A DNA stretch of 64,000 nt from positions 992,001 through 1,056,000 of the forward strand of contig CAVWBH010000009.1 in assembly GCA_963753195.1 (NCBI GenBank). The letters run 5' to 3'. The notes under the pieces were generated by a model. The model worked only from the letters and a program-made list of their open reading frames with translations. It made no database searches and was not told where the DNA came from. Positions 53,846 to 62,130 of this stretch are shown in pieces; within the stretch, counting starts at the first letter, position 1; each line of letters begins with the position of its first letter. Source of the DNA: Palsa-504 sp963753195 (GTDB lineage: Bacteria; Actinomycetota; Actinomycetes; Streptosporangiales; Streptosporangiaceae). The position numbers were made by a program, and so were the translations under genes.

Positions 53846-53935
53846 GGACAGGACCGAGGCGTGGGCATCAGGAGCGGACAGGGCCGAGGCGTGGGCATCA
53901 GGAGCGGACAGGGCCGAGGAGTGGGTATCGGCGGG
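53846..53935. repeat. 30-bp tandem repeat (3 units) upstream of the DivIVA-like gene
   Basis: Three 30-bp units (GGACAGGGCCGAGGCGTGGG, then CATCAGGAGC) sit between the chosen start and the LOG gene. They are in frame with the coding region (SALSAPDAHA), so either an N-terminal extension is translated or the array is a promoter-region expansion. Confidence 0.85.
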
Positions 53936-53971
53936 GCAGGAGGGCAACGGGGCAACGGGGCACGGCGGGAA

Positions 53972-54733
53972 TTAACCCATCTCGGCCCAGCCGGCGTGCG
54001 CCGCGCGGATGATCTCGACCACCTCGCCGGGCTCGTCGGCGACGCTGAGCAGCCCGAGCTCCGCCGGCCCGATGTTGCCCTCGGCCAGCATGGTGTCCTG
54101 GAGCCAGCCGAGCAGCCCGGTCCAGTACGACCGGCCGACCAGCACGATCGGGAACTTGGTGATCTTCCCGGTCGCGACCAGGGTGACCGCCTCGAACAGC
54201 TCGTCCATCGTGCCGAAGCCGCCGGGCAGTACCACGAAGGCCTGCGAGTACTTGATGAAGCAGGTCTTGCGGACGAAGAAGTACCGGAACTCCAGGCCCA
54301 CCTCGACGTAGTCGTTCAGGCCCATCTCCAGCGGCAGCTCAATGCCCAGGCCGACCGACACGCCGCCCGCCTCGACCGCTCCCTTGTTGGCCGCCTCCAT
54401 GATTCCCGGTCCGCCGCCGGTGATCACCGCGTAGCCAGCGCGGACCAGGCCGGCGGCGATGCTCGCGGCGGTCGTGTACGCCTCGGTGCCGCGCGGGGTC
54501 CGGGCCGAGCCGAAGATCGACACCGCGGGTCCGAGCTCGGCCAGCAGGCCGAACCCCTCCACGAACTCGGCCTGGATGCGCAGCACCCGCCACGGGTCGG
54601 TGTGCACCCAGTCGGCCGGGCCGCGCCGGTCGAGCAGCCGCTGATCGGTGGTGGTCGTCGGTATCTGCTTGCCCCGCAGCGTCACAGGTCCCTGGCGGCG
54701 GACCCGCCGGTGCGGCTCGGAGTTCACGCTCAT
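53972..54733 (-). CDS. LOG-family (TIGR00730) Rossmann-fold protein
   Basis: A 253-residue protein with GSARTPRGTEAYT and the diagnostic PGGFGTMDELFE motif of the lysine-decarboxylase-like LOG family. Characterised members are cytokinin riboside 5'-monophosphate phosphoribohydrolases; in bacteria the substrate is often a nucleotide. The first 40 residues are basic. It is the Rv1205 equivalent, followed downstream by the DivIVA-like gene. Confidence 0.9.
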   Translation of the reverse strand: MSVNSEPHRRVRRQGPVTLRGKQIPTTTTDQRLLDRRGPADWVHTDPWRVLRIQAEFVEGFGLLAELGPAVSIFGSARTPRGTEAYTTAASIAAGLVRAGYAVITGGGPGIMEAANKGAVEAGGVSVGLGIELPLEMGLNDYVEVGLEFRYFFVRKTCFIKYSQAFVVLPGGFGTMDELFEAVTLVATGKITKFPIVLVGRSYWTGLLGWLQDTMLAEGNIGPAELGLLSVADEPGEVVEIIRAAHAGWAEMG

Positions 54734-54767
54734 CGTGAACTAAGAGTAGTGGCCCCAGGCAGGTGGC

Positions 54768-55709
54768 TCAGGCGTCCACACCGTGGTCGCGGAGGATCTG
54801 GTTCAGGGCCGACTTGTCGAGGCGGGAGCCCTCGGGCAGCCTCTTCAGCACCAGCAGGCACGGCATGCCGAACGTACCGCCGGGGAACGTCCGCGGCCGG
54901 GTCCCGCCCACGCAGACCGACCAGGGCGGCGCCTCGCCGCGCGGCAGCTCCTCGCCGGTCTCCACGTCGATGACGTGGGTGGTCGGGGTGAGAATGGAGC
55001 CCGCGCCGAGCGTCGCGCCCTGGCGCACCCGGGCCCCGCCGACGACCATGCAGCGCGACCCGACCATGGCCTCGTCCTCGACGATCACCGGCACCGCCTC
55101 CGGGGGCTCGAGCACGCCGCCGATCCCCACGCCGCCGGACAGATGGACGTTCTTGCCGATCTGGGCGCCCGAGCCGACCGTGGCCCAGGTGTCCACCATC
55201 GTGCCGGAATCCACGTACGCGCCGATGTTGACGAACGATGGCATCAGCACCGCGCCCGGCGCGACGTAGGCGCCCCAGCGCACGATCGAGCCGGGCAGCG
55301 CGCGCACGCCGTCCAGCCGGGTGGTCAGCGGCACCCGGTCGTCGTAGCGGAAGTCACCCACCTGGGACCGAGCCATGGGCAGCACGCGGAAGGACAGCAG
55401 GATGGCCCGCTTGGCCCGCTCGTCCACCACCACCTGGTCGGTGGCCGGGTCGACGGAGGCCACCCGGGCCTGCCCGGCGTCGATCGCGTCGACCGCGCCG
55501 ACCACCGCCGCGCGGGCCTGCTCGTCGGCCGGGGACAGCTCGGCGCGCCGTTCCCACAGCTCGTCGATGACGGCGGGGAGAGGCGAGATGCCGGCGGGCG
55601 CAGGCGAGGAGACGGCGGGCGCAGGCGAGGAGACGGCGGGCGCAGGCGAGGAGATGACGCTCCCGGGGGGCTCCGGGGGGTCGTCCCCCCGGGACAGCAC
55701 AGTGCTCAT
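54768..55709 (-). CDS. dapD: 2,3,4,5-Tetrahydropyridine-2,6-dicarboxylate N-succinyltransferase
   Basis: A 313-residue acyltransferase that succinylates tetrahydrodipicolinate in lysine and peptidoglycan DAP synthesis. It has left-handed beta-helix hexapeptide repeats (APGAVLMPSFVNIGAYVDSG, then GAQIGKNVHLSGGVGIGG) and the actinobacterial N-terminal domain. The leader carries an SSPAPAV repeat of 7 residues, an unusual addition. It is divergent from a secreted-protein gene 32 bases away. Together with dapC and dapE it belongs to the succinylase pathway. Confidence 0.95.
   Translation of the reverse strand: MSTVLSRGDDPPEPPGSVISSPAPAVSSPAPAVSSPAPAGISPLPAVIDELWERRAELSPADEQARAAVVGAVDAIDAGQARVASVDPATDQVVVDERAKRAILLSFRVLPMARSQVGDFRYDDRVPLTTRLDGVRALPGSIVRWGAYVAPGAVLMPSFVNIGAYVDSGTMVDTWATVGSGAQIGKNVHLSGGVGIGGVLEPPEAVPVIVEDEAMVGSRCMVVGGARVRQGATLGAGSILTPTTHVIDVETGEELPRGEAPPWSVCVGGTRPRTFPGGTFGMPCLLVLKRLPEGSRLDKSALNQILRDHGVDA
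55592..55654. repeat. 21-bp perfect tandem repeat (3 units) in dapD
   Basis: Three units of CGGCGGGCGCAGGCGAGGAG and one A encode the PAVSSPA heptapeptides in the DapD leader. Confidence 0.9.
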
Positions 55710-55741
55710 GGACTGGGAGCTTAGCGGTACGGTCTGATGGT

Positions 55742-56617
55742 GTGCCGTCCCCTACCCGCCGGCTGCGGGCCGTCGCCGTGGTCTGCTCCGCGCTGGTGCT
55801 GGCGCTCGCCGGCTACCTGACCTTCGGTGGCCGGCACGCCACCCCCGCGCCTCCGCCGCCGGGCTGCCAGGCGGGCACCGGGGGGGCGGCCATCCCGCTC
55901 GCGGTCAACCAGGCGGGCATAGCGGCGACCATCGCGGGCGTCGCGGCCCGGCACGGGCTCGGTAAGCAGGCGGTCACCATCGCCTACGCGGCGGCCCTGC
56001 AGGAATCGAAGCTGCAGAACCTGGACTACGGCGACCTCGATTCCGTGGGCGTGTTCCAGCAGCGCCCCTCGCAGGGCTGGGGTACCACCGCCGAGCTCGA
56101 GGACCCGGTCTACGCCACCACGAAGTTCTTCGCCGCGCTGGTCAAGGTGCGCGGCTACGCCACGATGCCGGTGAACCAGGCGGTGCAGGACGTGCAGCAC
56201 AGCGCGGACGGGTACGCCTACGAGCAGTGGGCCGGGACGGCCCAGGTGCTGGCCAGCTACTTCACCGGGGCCCGGACGGCTGGCGTGTCGTGCTGGTACT
56301 CCCCCAGCGGGAAGGCCGACCTGACTGGGGCGCTGAAGCAGCTGACCTCGACGTTCGGCCGAGGCGGCAAGGACGGGGTGCGGGTGGCGGTGAGCACGGA
56401 CCGTTCGGCAAAAAATGAGCAGGGGAGCGTCGCGGTGGTGCGGGTGCAGCGGGCCGCGGCCTGGACGGTGGCCAGCTGGCTGGTGGCCTACGCCCAGCAG
56501 TACGGCATCAGCCAGGTACGGTATTCCGGTTATGTGTGGAACGCCACGAACAACGGCGCAGGCTGGCAGCGGGCCGCAGCTAAGTCGCTCGCCAGCGGGA
56601 GTATTGTCGCGGGCTGA
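55742..56617 (+). CDS. Secreted or membrane-anchored hypothetical protein, possible lysozyme-like
   Basis: A 291-residue protein from GTG 55742, with an N-terminal hydrophobic signal or anchor (about 9-27). Its exported domain has YAAALQESKLQNLDYGDLDS followed by VGVFQQRPSQGWGT. That resembles the catalytic-Glu helix of soluble lytic transglycosylase-like folds (ALxES). The family is conserved in actinobacteria but uncharacterised, and peptidoglycan hydrolysis is only a guess. It starts 32 bases from the divergent dapD. Confidence 0.7.
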   Translation: MPSPTRRLRAVAVVCSALVLALAGYLTFGGRHATPAPPPPGCQAGTGGAAIPLAVNQAGIAATIAGVAARHGLGKQAVTIAYAAALQESKLQNLDYGDLDSVGVFQQRPSQGWGTTAELEDPVYATTKFFAALVKVRGYATMPVNQAVQDVQHSADGYAYEQWAGTAQVLASYFTGARTAGVSCWYSPSGKADLTGALKQLTSTFGRGGKDGVRVAVSTDRSAKNEQGSVAVVRVQRAAAWTVASWLVAYAQQYGISQVRYSGYVWNATNNGAGWQRAAAKSLASGSIVAG

Positions 56618-56684
56618 CTCGGCATAACCGCGCAGCCGCCATACTGTGTTAGCAGCAGGACCTGAACCACGAAGGAGCCCGCCC

Positions 56685-57011
56685 GTGACCTACATCATCG
56701 CCGAGCCATGCGTTGATGTGCTTGACAGAGCATGTATCGAAGAATGCCCCGTGGACTGCATCTACGAGGGTGAGCGCATGCTGTACATCCACCCCGACGA
56801 GTGCGTGGACTGCGGCGCTTGCGAGCCGGTCTGCCCGGTCGAGGCGATCTACTACGAGGACGACGTGCCCGACCAGTGGAAGGAGTACTACAAGGTCAAC
56901 GTCGACTTCTTCGACGACCTGGGCTCCCCCGGCGGCGCGTCGAAGACGGGCAAGGTCGGCAAGGACCACCCGGTGGTGGCGGCGCTTCCCCCGCAAGCCG
57001 CGGAGGAATGA
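56685..57011 (+). CDS. fdxA: 7Fe ferredoxin
   Basis: A 108-residue ferredoxin from GTG 56685 with a GAAGGAG ribosome-binding site. The first Cys set (EPCVDVLDRACIEECPVDCI) fits a [3Fe-4S] cluster and the second (CVDCGACEPVCP) a [4Fe-4S] cluster. It overlaps dapC by 4 bases, an arrangement conserved in actinobacteria (Rv1177-Rv1178). Its electron partner is unknown. Confidence 0.96.
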   Translation: MTYIIAEPCVDVLDRACIEECPVDCIYEGERMLYIHPDECVDCGACEPVCPVEAIYYEDDVPDQWKEYYKVNVDFFDDLGSPGGASKTGKVGKDHPVVAALPPQAAEE

Positions 57012-58120
57012 CCCCCGCCACCCTCGCCGCCCGGCTGCCCGAGTTCACCTGGGACCGGATCGCGCCGCTCGGCGCGAAGGCGGGGCAGCACCCGGACGGC
57101 GCCGTGGACCTGTCCATGGGCACGCCGGTCGATCCGGTGCCGGATGTGATCCGCGCCGCGCTGGCCGCGGCGTCTGACTCACCCGGGTACCCGCTGACGC
57201 GGGGAACGCCGCGGCTGCGCGGCGCGGCGGCCGACTGGCTGGCCCGCTCGCAGGGCGTGCCGGTCTCGCCGGACGACGTGCTGCCGGTCATCGGCACCAA
57301 GGAGTTCATCGCCTGGCTGCCCGTCATGCTCGGGCTCGGGCCGGACGACGTGATCGTGTACCCGGAGCTGGCCTACCCCACCTACGACACCGGGGCGCGG
57401 CTGGCCGGGGCGACCGCGATAGCCTCGGACAGCCTGCTGGCCCTGGGCCCGGCTCGGGTCCGGCTGGTCTGGCTGAACTCGCCGTCGAACCCGACCGGGC
57501 GGGTGCTGCCGGCTGAGCACCTGCGCAAGGTGGTGGCCTGGGCCCGCGAGCGCGGGGCGGTGGTGGCCTCCGACGAGTGCTACGCCGGCCTCGGCTGGGA
57601 GGCCTCGCCGGTCTCCGTACTGCACCCGTCCGTGTGCGAGGGCTCGCACGAGGGCGTGCTGGCGGTGCACTCGCTGTCCAAGCGGTCGAACCTGGCCGGG
57701 TACCGGGCCGGGTTCGTGACCGGCGACCCGGCGCTGGTCGCGGAGCTGCTGGCCATCAGGAAGCAGGCCGGGATGATCGTGCCGGCCCCGGTCCAGGCCG
57801 CGATGACCGCGGCGCTGGGCGACGACGAGCACGCGCGGGTGCAGCGAGGGCGGTACGAGGCGAGGCGTTCGGTCCTGCGGGAGGCGTTCACCGGGGCCGG
57901 CTGGTCGGTGGAGCACTCCGAGGCCGGGCTGTACCTGTGGCTGACCCGCCCGGATTACGACGGCTGGTCGGCGGCCGAGCTGCTGGCCGGCGAGTGCGGG
58001 ATCCTCGTCACGCCGGGCCCGGTGTACGGGGCGTCCGGCGCACGGCACATCCGGGTGGCGCTGACCGCCACCGACGAGCGGGTCGCCGCCGCGGCGAAGC
58101 GGCTGGGCGAGCTGCGTTAG
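57008..58120 (+). CDS. dapC: N-succinyl-diaminopimelate aminotransferase
   Basis: A 370-residue PLP aminotransferase that converts N-succinyl-2-amino-6-oxopimelate to succinyl-DAP. The cofactor motifs are LNSPSNPTG, SDECYAGLGW and HSLSKRSNLAGYRAG (Schiff-base Lys225). It overlaps fdxA by ATGA. Assignment rests on the conserved fdxA neighbour and the presence of dapD and dapE. Confidence 0.93.
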   Translation: MTPATLAARLPEFTWDRIAPLGAKAGQHPDGAVDLSMGTPVDPVPDVIRAALAAASDSPGYPLTRGTPRLRGAAADWLARSQGVPVSPDDVLPVIGTKEFIAWLPVMLGLGPDDVIVYPELAYPTYDTGARLAGATAIASDSLLALGPARVRLVWLNSPSNPTGRVLPAEHLRKVVAWARERGAVVASDECYAGLGWEASPVSVLHPSVCEGSHEGVLAVHSLSKRSNLAGYRAGFVTGDPALVAELLAIRKQAGMIVPAPVQAAMTAALGDDEHARVQRGRYEARRSVLREAFTGAGWSVEHSEAGLYLWLTRPDYDGWSAAELLAGECGILVTPGPVYGASGARHIRVALTATDERVAAAAKRLGELR

Positions 58121-58178
58121 GCGGCTCACGGGCGGGGCCCCGGTCGGGGCGTGGGTCGGGGCCTCGGTCGGGGCCTCG

Positions 58179-58218
58179 GTTGCGCAACAAATCGCCGTCA
58201 TCGCGTGATTTTGCGCAA
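58179..58218. promoter_or_regulatory. Two TTGCGCAA palindromes, candidate Lrp/AsnC-type operator
   Basis: TTGCGCAA occurs at 58180-58187 (extended to GTTGCGCAAC) and at 58211-58218, a 31-base centre-to-centre distance (about three helical turns). The pair is upstream of the dimethylargininase/rocD genes. Same-face spacing of two palindromes suggests cooperative binding by an oligomeric regulator such as an Lrp/AsnC protein. Confidence 0.55.
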
Positions 58219-58284
58219 GGATTCTCTACCGACACGCATGATCGACGTATGCATTCCGCAACCGCCTGCTTCTACCCTGGGCTC

Positions 58285-59112
58285 ATGAACGACGGGGGGA
58301 GCCACGGCAGGCAGGCTACGGCGCGGCGGTACCTGATGTGCCCGCCGGAGCATTTCGCCGTCACCTACGCGATCAACCCGTGGATGCGGCCGGACGTGCC
58401 GGTCCACGCGGCCGCCGCCATGGCCCAGTGGGCCCGGCTGCGGCGGGTCTTCATCGAGCTCGGCCACGACGTGCGAACGATCGAGCCGGTGCCGGGACTG
58501 CCGGACATGGTGTTCGCAGCCAACGGCGGCACGGTGGTGGGCGGGACAGTGCTCGGCGCGCGGTTCCGGTACCCGCAGCGGGCCGGGGAGGCCGGCGCCT
58601 ACCTGCGCTGGTTCCGCGACCAGGGCTATCCGCGGATCCGGGCCGGCGGGCATGTCAACGAGGGCGAAGGCGACATCGTCTTCACCGGGCGCGCGCTGCT
58701 GGCCGGCTACGGCTTCCGGACCGACCAGGCCGCCGCGGCGGAACTGGCCGAGGTGTTCGGGCTGCCGGTGGTCAGCCTGCGGCTGATCGACCCTCGCTTC
58801 TACCACCTGGACACCGCGCTGTGCGTCCTCGGCCCGGAGGCCGCCATGTACTACCCGGCCGCGTTCGACGAGGCCGCGAAGGCGGCGATCCAGACACAGT
58901 TCGCCGAGCTGATCGAGGCGAAGGACGAGGACGCCGACGTGCTCGGGCTGAACGCGGTCAGCGACGGCCGGCACGTCGTCCTGCCCGCCCAGGCGCGGAA
59001 CCTGGCCGCGCAGCTGCGCGAGCTCGGCTTCGAACCCATCGGGGTGAACGTGTCCGAGCTGCGCAAGGGCGGCGGCGGACCCAAGTGCTGCACGCTGGAA
59101 CTGCGGGATTGA
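58285..59112 (+). CDS. Dimethylargininase (DDAH)-family amidinohydrolase
   Basis: A 275-residue enzyme of the arginine-modifying superfamily; ATG 58249 would give 287 residues. The guanidine-binding motif is ANGGTVVG, the catalytic His is in FYHLDTALCVL, and the nucleophile Cys lies in GGGGPKCCTLEL (Cys268 or 269). It hydrolyses dimethylarginine or a related guanidino compound to citrulline. It is followed 10 bases later by rocD, an arginine/ornithine degradation pairing. Confidence 0.85.
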   Translation: MNDGGSHGRQATARRYLMCPPEHFAVTYAINPWMRPDVPVHAAAAMAQWARLRRVFIELGHDVRTIEPVPGLPDMVFAANGGTVVGGTVLGARFRYPQRAGEAGAYLRWFRDQGYPRIRAGGHVNEGEGDIVFTGRALLAGYGFRTDQAAAAELAEVFGLPVVSLRLIDPRFYHLDTALCVLGPEAAMYYPAAFDEAAKAAIQTQFAELIEAKDEDADVLGLNAVSDGRHVVLPAQARNLAAQLRELGFEPIGVNVSELRKGGGGPKCCTLELRD

Positions 59113-59122
59113 GGGAGCCATC

Positions 59123-60346
59123 ATGACCGAGGCCTTGACCGGGCGCGCCGCCGAGCTGCTGGAGCTGAGCGAGGAGCACGCCGCGCACAACTACCACCCG
59201 CTGCCCATCGTCATCGACGAGGCCGAGGGCGCCTGGGTGAGGGACGTCGACGGACGGCGCTACCTGGACATGCTCGCCGCGTACTCGGCGCTGAACTTCG
59301 GGCACCGGCACCCGCGGCTCATCGCGGCCGCGATGAGCCAGCTCGAGCGGCTCACGCTGGTGAGCCGGGCGTTCGAGCACGACCAGTTCGGGCTGTTCTG
59401 CGCCGAGCTGGCCGAGCTGGCCGGCATGGACGTGGTGCTGCCGATGAACACCGGCGCCGAGGCGGTCGAGACCGCGATCAAGGTCGCGCGCAAGTGGGGA
59501 TACCGGGTCAAGGGGGTACCCGCCGGCCAGGCCGTGATCATCGCGTTCGGCGGGAACTTCCACGGCCGCACCACCACGATCATCAGCTTCTCCACCGATC
59601 CGGACGCCAGGGACGATTTCGGCCCGTACACGCCGGGCTTCCGGGTCGTGCCGTACGGCGACCTGGACGCGCTCACCGCAGTCGTCGGTGACCTGGGCGA
59701 GCGGGTGGTGGCCGTGCTGTTCGAGCCGATCCAGGGCGAAGCCGGGGTGATCGTGCCACCACCCGGGTTCCTGGCCGGGGTCCGGGAGCTGTGCACCGCG
59801 CAGGGCATCTTGATGATCGCGGACGAGATCCAGTCCGGGCTGGGCCGTACCGGTTATACGTTCGCGTGCCAGGCCGAGGGCGTAGTACCGGACGCATACC
59901 TGCTGGGCAAGGCGCTGGGCGGCGGCATCGTGCCGGTGTCGGCGATGGTGTCCAGCTGGCCGGTGCTGGGCGTCCTGCGGCCCGGGCAGCACGGGTCCAC
60001 GTTCGGCGGGAACCCGCTGGCCTGCGCGGTCGGCCGCGAGGTGGTGGCCATGCTGGCCACCGGGGAGTACCAGGCCCGCTCGGCCGCGCTCGGCGAGCGC
60101 ATGCACGCGCGGCTGGCGGCGCTGCCCGGCGACGCGGTCCGGGAAGTACGCGGCCGCGGGCTGTGGGCCGGGGTCGACCTGGCGTCGCTGCCGGGCCGCG
60201 AGGCGTGCGAGCGGCTGGCCGCCCGCGGGGTCCTGGCCAAGGAAACGCACGGCCACACGATCAGGCTCGCGCCACCGCTGGTGATCAGCGAGCACGACCT
60301 GGACTGGGGCCTGGACCGGATCGAGGAGGTCGTGACCCGGCCGTAA
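59123..60346 (+). CDS. rocD: Ornithine aminotransferase
   Basis: A 407-residue class III aminotransferase converting ornithine to glutamate semialdehyde. Motifs: NTGAEAVETAIK, AFGGNFHGRT, ADEIQSGLGRTG and the Schiff-base Lys263 (LLGKALGGG). It is 10 bases downstream of the dimethylargininase gene, so ornithine/citrulline metabolism is likely shared. Confidence 0.94.
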   Translation: MTEALTGRAAELLELSEEHAAHNYHPLPIVIDEAEGAWVRDVDGRRYLDMLAAYSALNFGHRHPRLIAAAMSQLERLTLVSRAFEHDQFGLFCAELAELAGMDVVLPMNTGAEAVETAIKVARKWGYRVKGVPAGQAVIIAFGGNFHGRTTTIISFSTDPDARDDFGPYTPGFRVVPYGDLDALTAVVGDLGERVVAVLFEPIQGEAGVIVPPPGFLAGVRELCTAQGILMIADEIQSGLGRTGYTFACQAEGVVPDAYLLGKALGGGIVPVSAMVSSWPVLGVLRPGQHGSTFGGNPLACAVGREVVAMLATGEYQARSAALGERMHARLAALPGDAVREVRGRGLWAGVDLASLPGREACERLAARGVLAKETHGHTIRLAPPLVISEHDLDWGLDRIEEVVTRP

Positions 60347-60877
60347 CGAGCTGCGCTGCTCTTCCTGGCTGTCTTCCTGGCTGTCTTCCTGGCTCCGCAG
60401 GCGGCGATAAGCCCCGGCGTGGTGGATCAGGGGGCCGCGGCCGGGCGGGTCGGCCGGGCCGGTCACGGCCAGGACCTCGCCGACGACGATGCTGTGGTCG
60501 CCGGCGTCGTGCACCGCGGTGGTCCGGCATTCCAGCACGGCCAGCGCGCTGTCGAGCACCGGCGCGCCGGTGACCGGGCCGGGGTGATGGGCCACGCCGT
60601 CCAGCTGGCCGTCCATCGGGCGCCCGCGCGTGGCCAGCCAGCGGGCCGTCTTCTCGTCGTCCTCGGCCAGGATCGACACCGCCCAGGAACCCTCGGCCAG
60701 GACCGCGTCGTGGAAGCGGGCGATCTTCTCCGCGCAGAACAGCACCAGCGGGGGGTCCAGCGAGACCGAGACGAAGGCGCTGACCGTCATGGCGTGGCCG
60801 ACCCCGGTGGTGACCACGACGATCCCGCTCGCGAACTGGCCCGCCGCCCGGCGGTACGAGGCGCCGTCGACGGTCAT
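60347..60877 (-). CDS. Flavin reductase-like protein with undefined 3' end
   Basis: A flavin reductase-like (FMN-binding split barrel) domain of about 165 residues from ATG 60877: ASYRRAAGQFASGIVVVTTG, MTVSAFVSVSLDPPLVLFC, and HHAGAYRRL at the end. The family reduces FMN or FAD for partner monooxygenases. After the domain the frame enters a SQED repeat and stays open, antisense to rocD, all the way to 58958; no stop occurs where the protein should end. The end given here is therefore only the domain limit plus the repeat. It overlaps the upstream gene by ATGA. Confidence 0.7.
60361..60396. repeat. 12-bp in-frame repeat (3 units) at the flavin reductase 3' end
   Basis: Three CTTCCTGGCTGT units (last unit ends CC) encode SQED tetrapeptides immediately after the flavin reductase domain, where a stop codon would be expected. 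Confidence 0.9.
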
Positions 60878-61269
60878 CGGCGCCGTGCCCCGGTGCCGCG
60901 GACGGAGGCGACGAACAACACGAGCACGGCGCCCACCGCGCTGGCCGTGCCGCCGTACAGGTACCACTTCCCGGCGGCCGTGTTAGCGATGATCACGCTG
61001 CCGCCGGAGACCGGCATGGACAGGACGAACGACGCGAGGATCCAGCCGACCGCGGGGGCCAGCGCCCCGCTGATCGAGCTCATCGCCCAGCCGCCGAACA
61101 GGCCGGTGGCCAGGAGCAGCACGCCGAACCCGATCGCGCCAGCCGGCGCCGCGCGGCTGTACTGGAAGCTGCCGATCAGGCCCTCCATGGCGCCGAGCAG
61201 GAACAGGGCGGCGTACGCGGCGCCGGTCAGCAGCCGCCCTCTTCCCTTCTCGCCCGCAGCGCCGTTCAT
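60874..61269 (-). CDS. DUF6113-like membrane protein
   Basis: A 131-residue protein with four membrane helices from ATG 61269, 10 bases after the mshB stop. Segments YAALFLLGAMEGLIGSFQY and FGVLLLATGLFGGWAM are typical. In actinomycetes a small DUF6113 membrane protein follows mshB. The function is unknown. Confidence 0.75.
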   Translation of the reverse strand: MNGAAGEKGRGRLLTGAAYAALFLLGAMEGLIGSFQYSRAAPAGAIGFGVLLLATGLFGGWAMSSISGALAPAVGWILASFVLSMPVSGGSVIIANTAAGKWYLYGGTASAVGAVLVLFVASVRGTGARRR

Positions 61270-61279
61270 AAACAGCAGG

Positions 61280-62098
61280 TTACTGGTCAAAGAGGTCGCT
61301 CTCCCGTTCGGCGCGGCCGGGCGCCCCGGCCAGCCCGCCGCTGTACGGCGCGGCCAGCCCACCGCCGTGCGGGCCGGCTAGCCCACCGCCGTGCGGGCCC
61401 GCTAGCAGGGTAAAGCACTCGATGCCGCTCAGTGGCTTGGGTACCCCGTCGGACAAGGCGAAGAACGGGGGGTCCACGGTGATCTGCGTCTCGTGCGCGC
61501 GCATCGCGGCCAGCTTGCGATCGAGCCAGGCGCTCGCGTCGATCTCGGCGGTGACCTGCGCGCCGCCGGCCGCGGCGGTCGCGTAGAACCTGGCCGGCCC
61601 GTCGGGCCCGGCCAGCTCGCAGGCCCGCCAGGCGACGCGGTGGGCCTGGATGTGGTCGGGATGCCCGTAGGCGCCGTCGGCGTCGTAGGTCACCAGCACC
61701 TGCGGCCGCACCTCGGCGATGACGTCGAGCAGGGCCCGGGCCGCGGTGTCCACGTCAGCCCGCCAGAAGCAGCGCGGGTCCTCGTTGCCCTCGGTGCCCA
61801 TCATGCCCGAGTCACGCCAGCGACCGGGGCCGCCCAGGAACCGGTGGTCGGTCACGCCGAGCGCGGCGCAGGCCGCGGCCAGCTCGTCGGTACGGTACTC
61901 CCCCAGCCGGTCCTCCTTCTCCGCGGCCAGGTAGGCCAGCGGCGGCGGGATGATCTCGCCCAGCTCGCCGAGCGTGCAGGTGACCAGCGTGACCTGCACG
62001 GCCTCGGCGGCGTACTTCGCCATCGTGGCCCCGGTGTAGATCGATTCGTCGTCGGGGTGCGCGTGCACCAGCAGCAGCCGCCGCGCCAGCATGCTCAT
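61280..62098 (-). CDS. mshB: N-acetyl-1-D-myo-inositol-2-amino-2-deoxy-glucopyranoside deacetylase (mycothiol)
   Basis: A 272-residue LmbE-type zinc deacetylase in mycothiol biosynthesis. The zinc motif is HAHPDDES (His14, Asp17) with a distal HPDHIQAH. It deacetylates GlcNAc-Ins to GlcN-Ins. A 24-bp repeat adds GPHGGGLA elements near the C-terminus. It is divergent from the prolyl oligopeptidase gene, sharing a 32-base gap. Confidence 0.93.
   Translation of the reverse strand: MSMLARRLLLVHAHPDDESIYTGATMAKYAAEAVQVTLVTCTLGELGEIIPPPLAYLAAEKEDRLGEYRTDELAAACAALGVTDHRFLGGPGRWRDSGMMGTEGNEDPRCFWRADVDTAARALLDVIAEVRPQVLVTYDADGAYGHPDHIQAHRVAWRACELAGPDGPARFYATAAAGGAQVTAEIDASAWLDRKLAAMRAHETQITVDPPFFALSDGVPKPLSGIECFTLLAGPHGGGLAGPHGGGLAAPYSGGLAGAPGRAERESDLFDQ
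61327..61398. repeat. 24-bp in-frame repeat (3 units) in mshB
   Basis: Three units of the type CGGCCAGCCCACCGCCGTGC followed by GGGC encode the AGPHGGGL elements of MshB. The third unit has one change from the second. Confidence 0.9.
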
Positions 62099-62130
62099 GC
62101 CACAGAGCCTAACTGGCTAGATTTCACATC

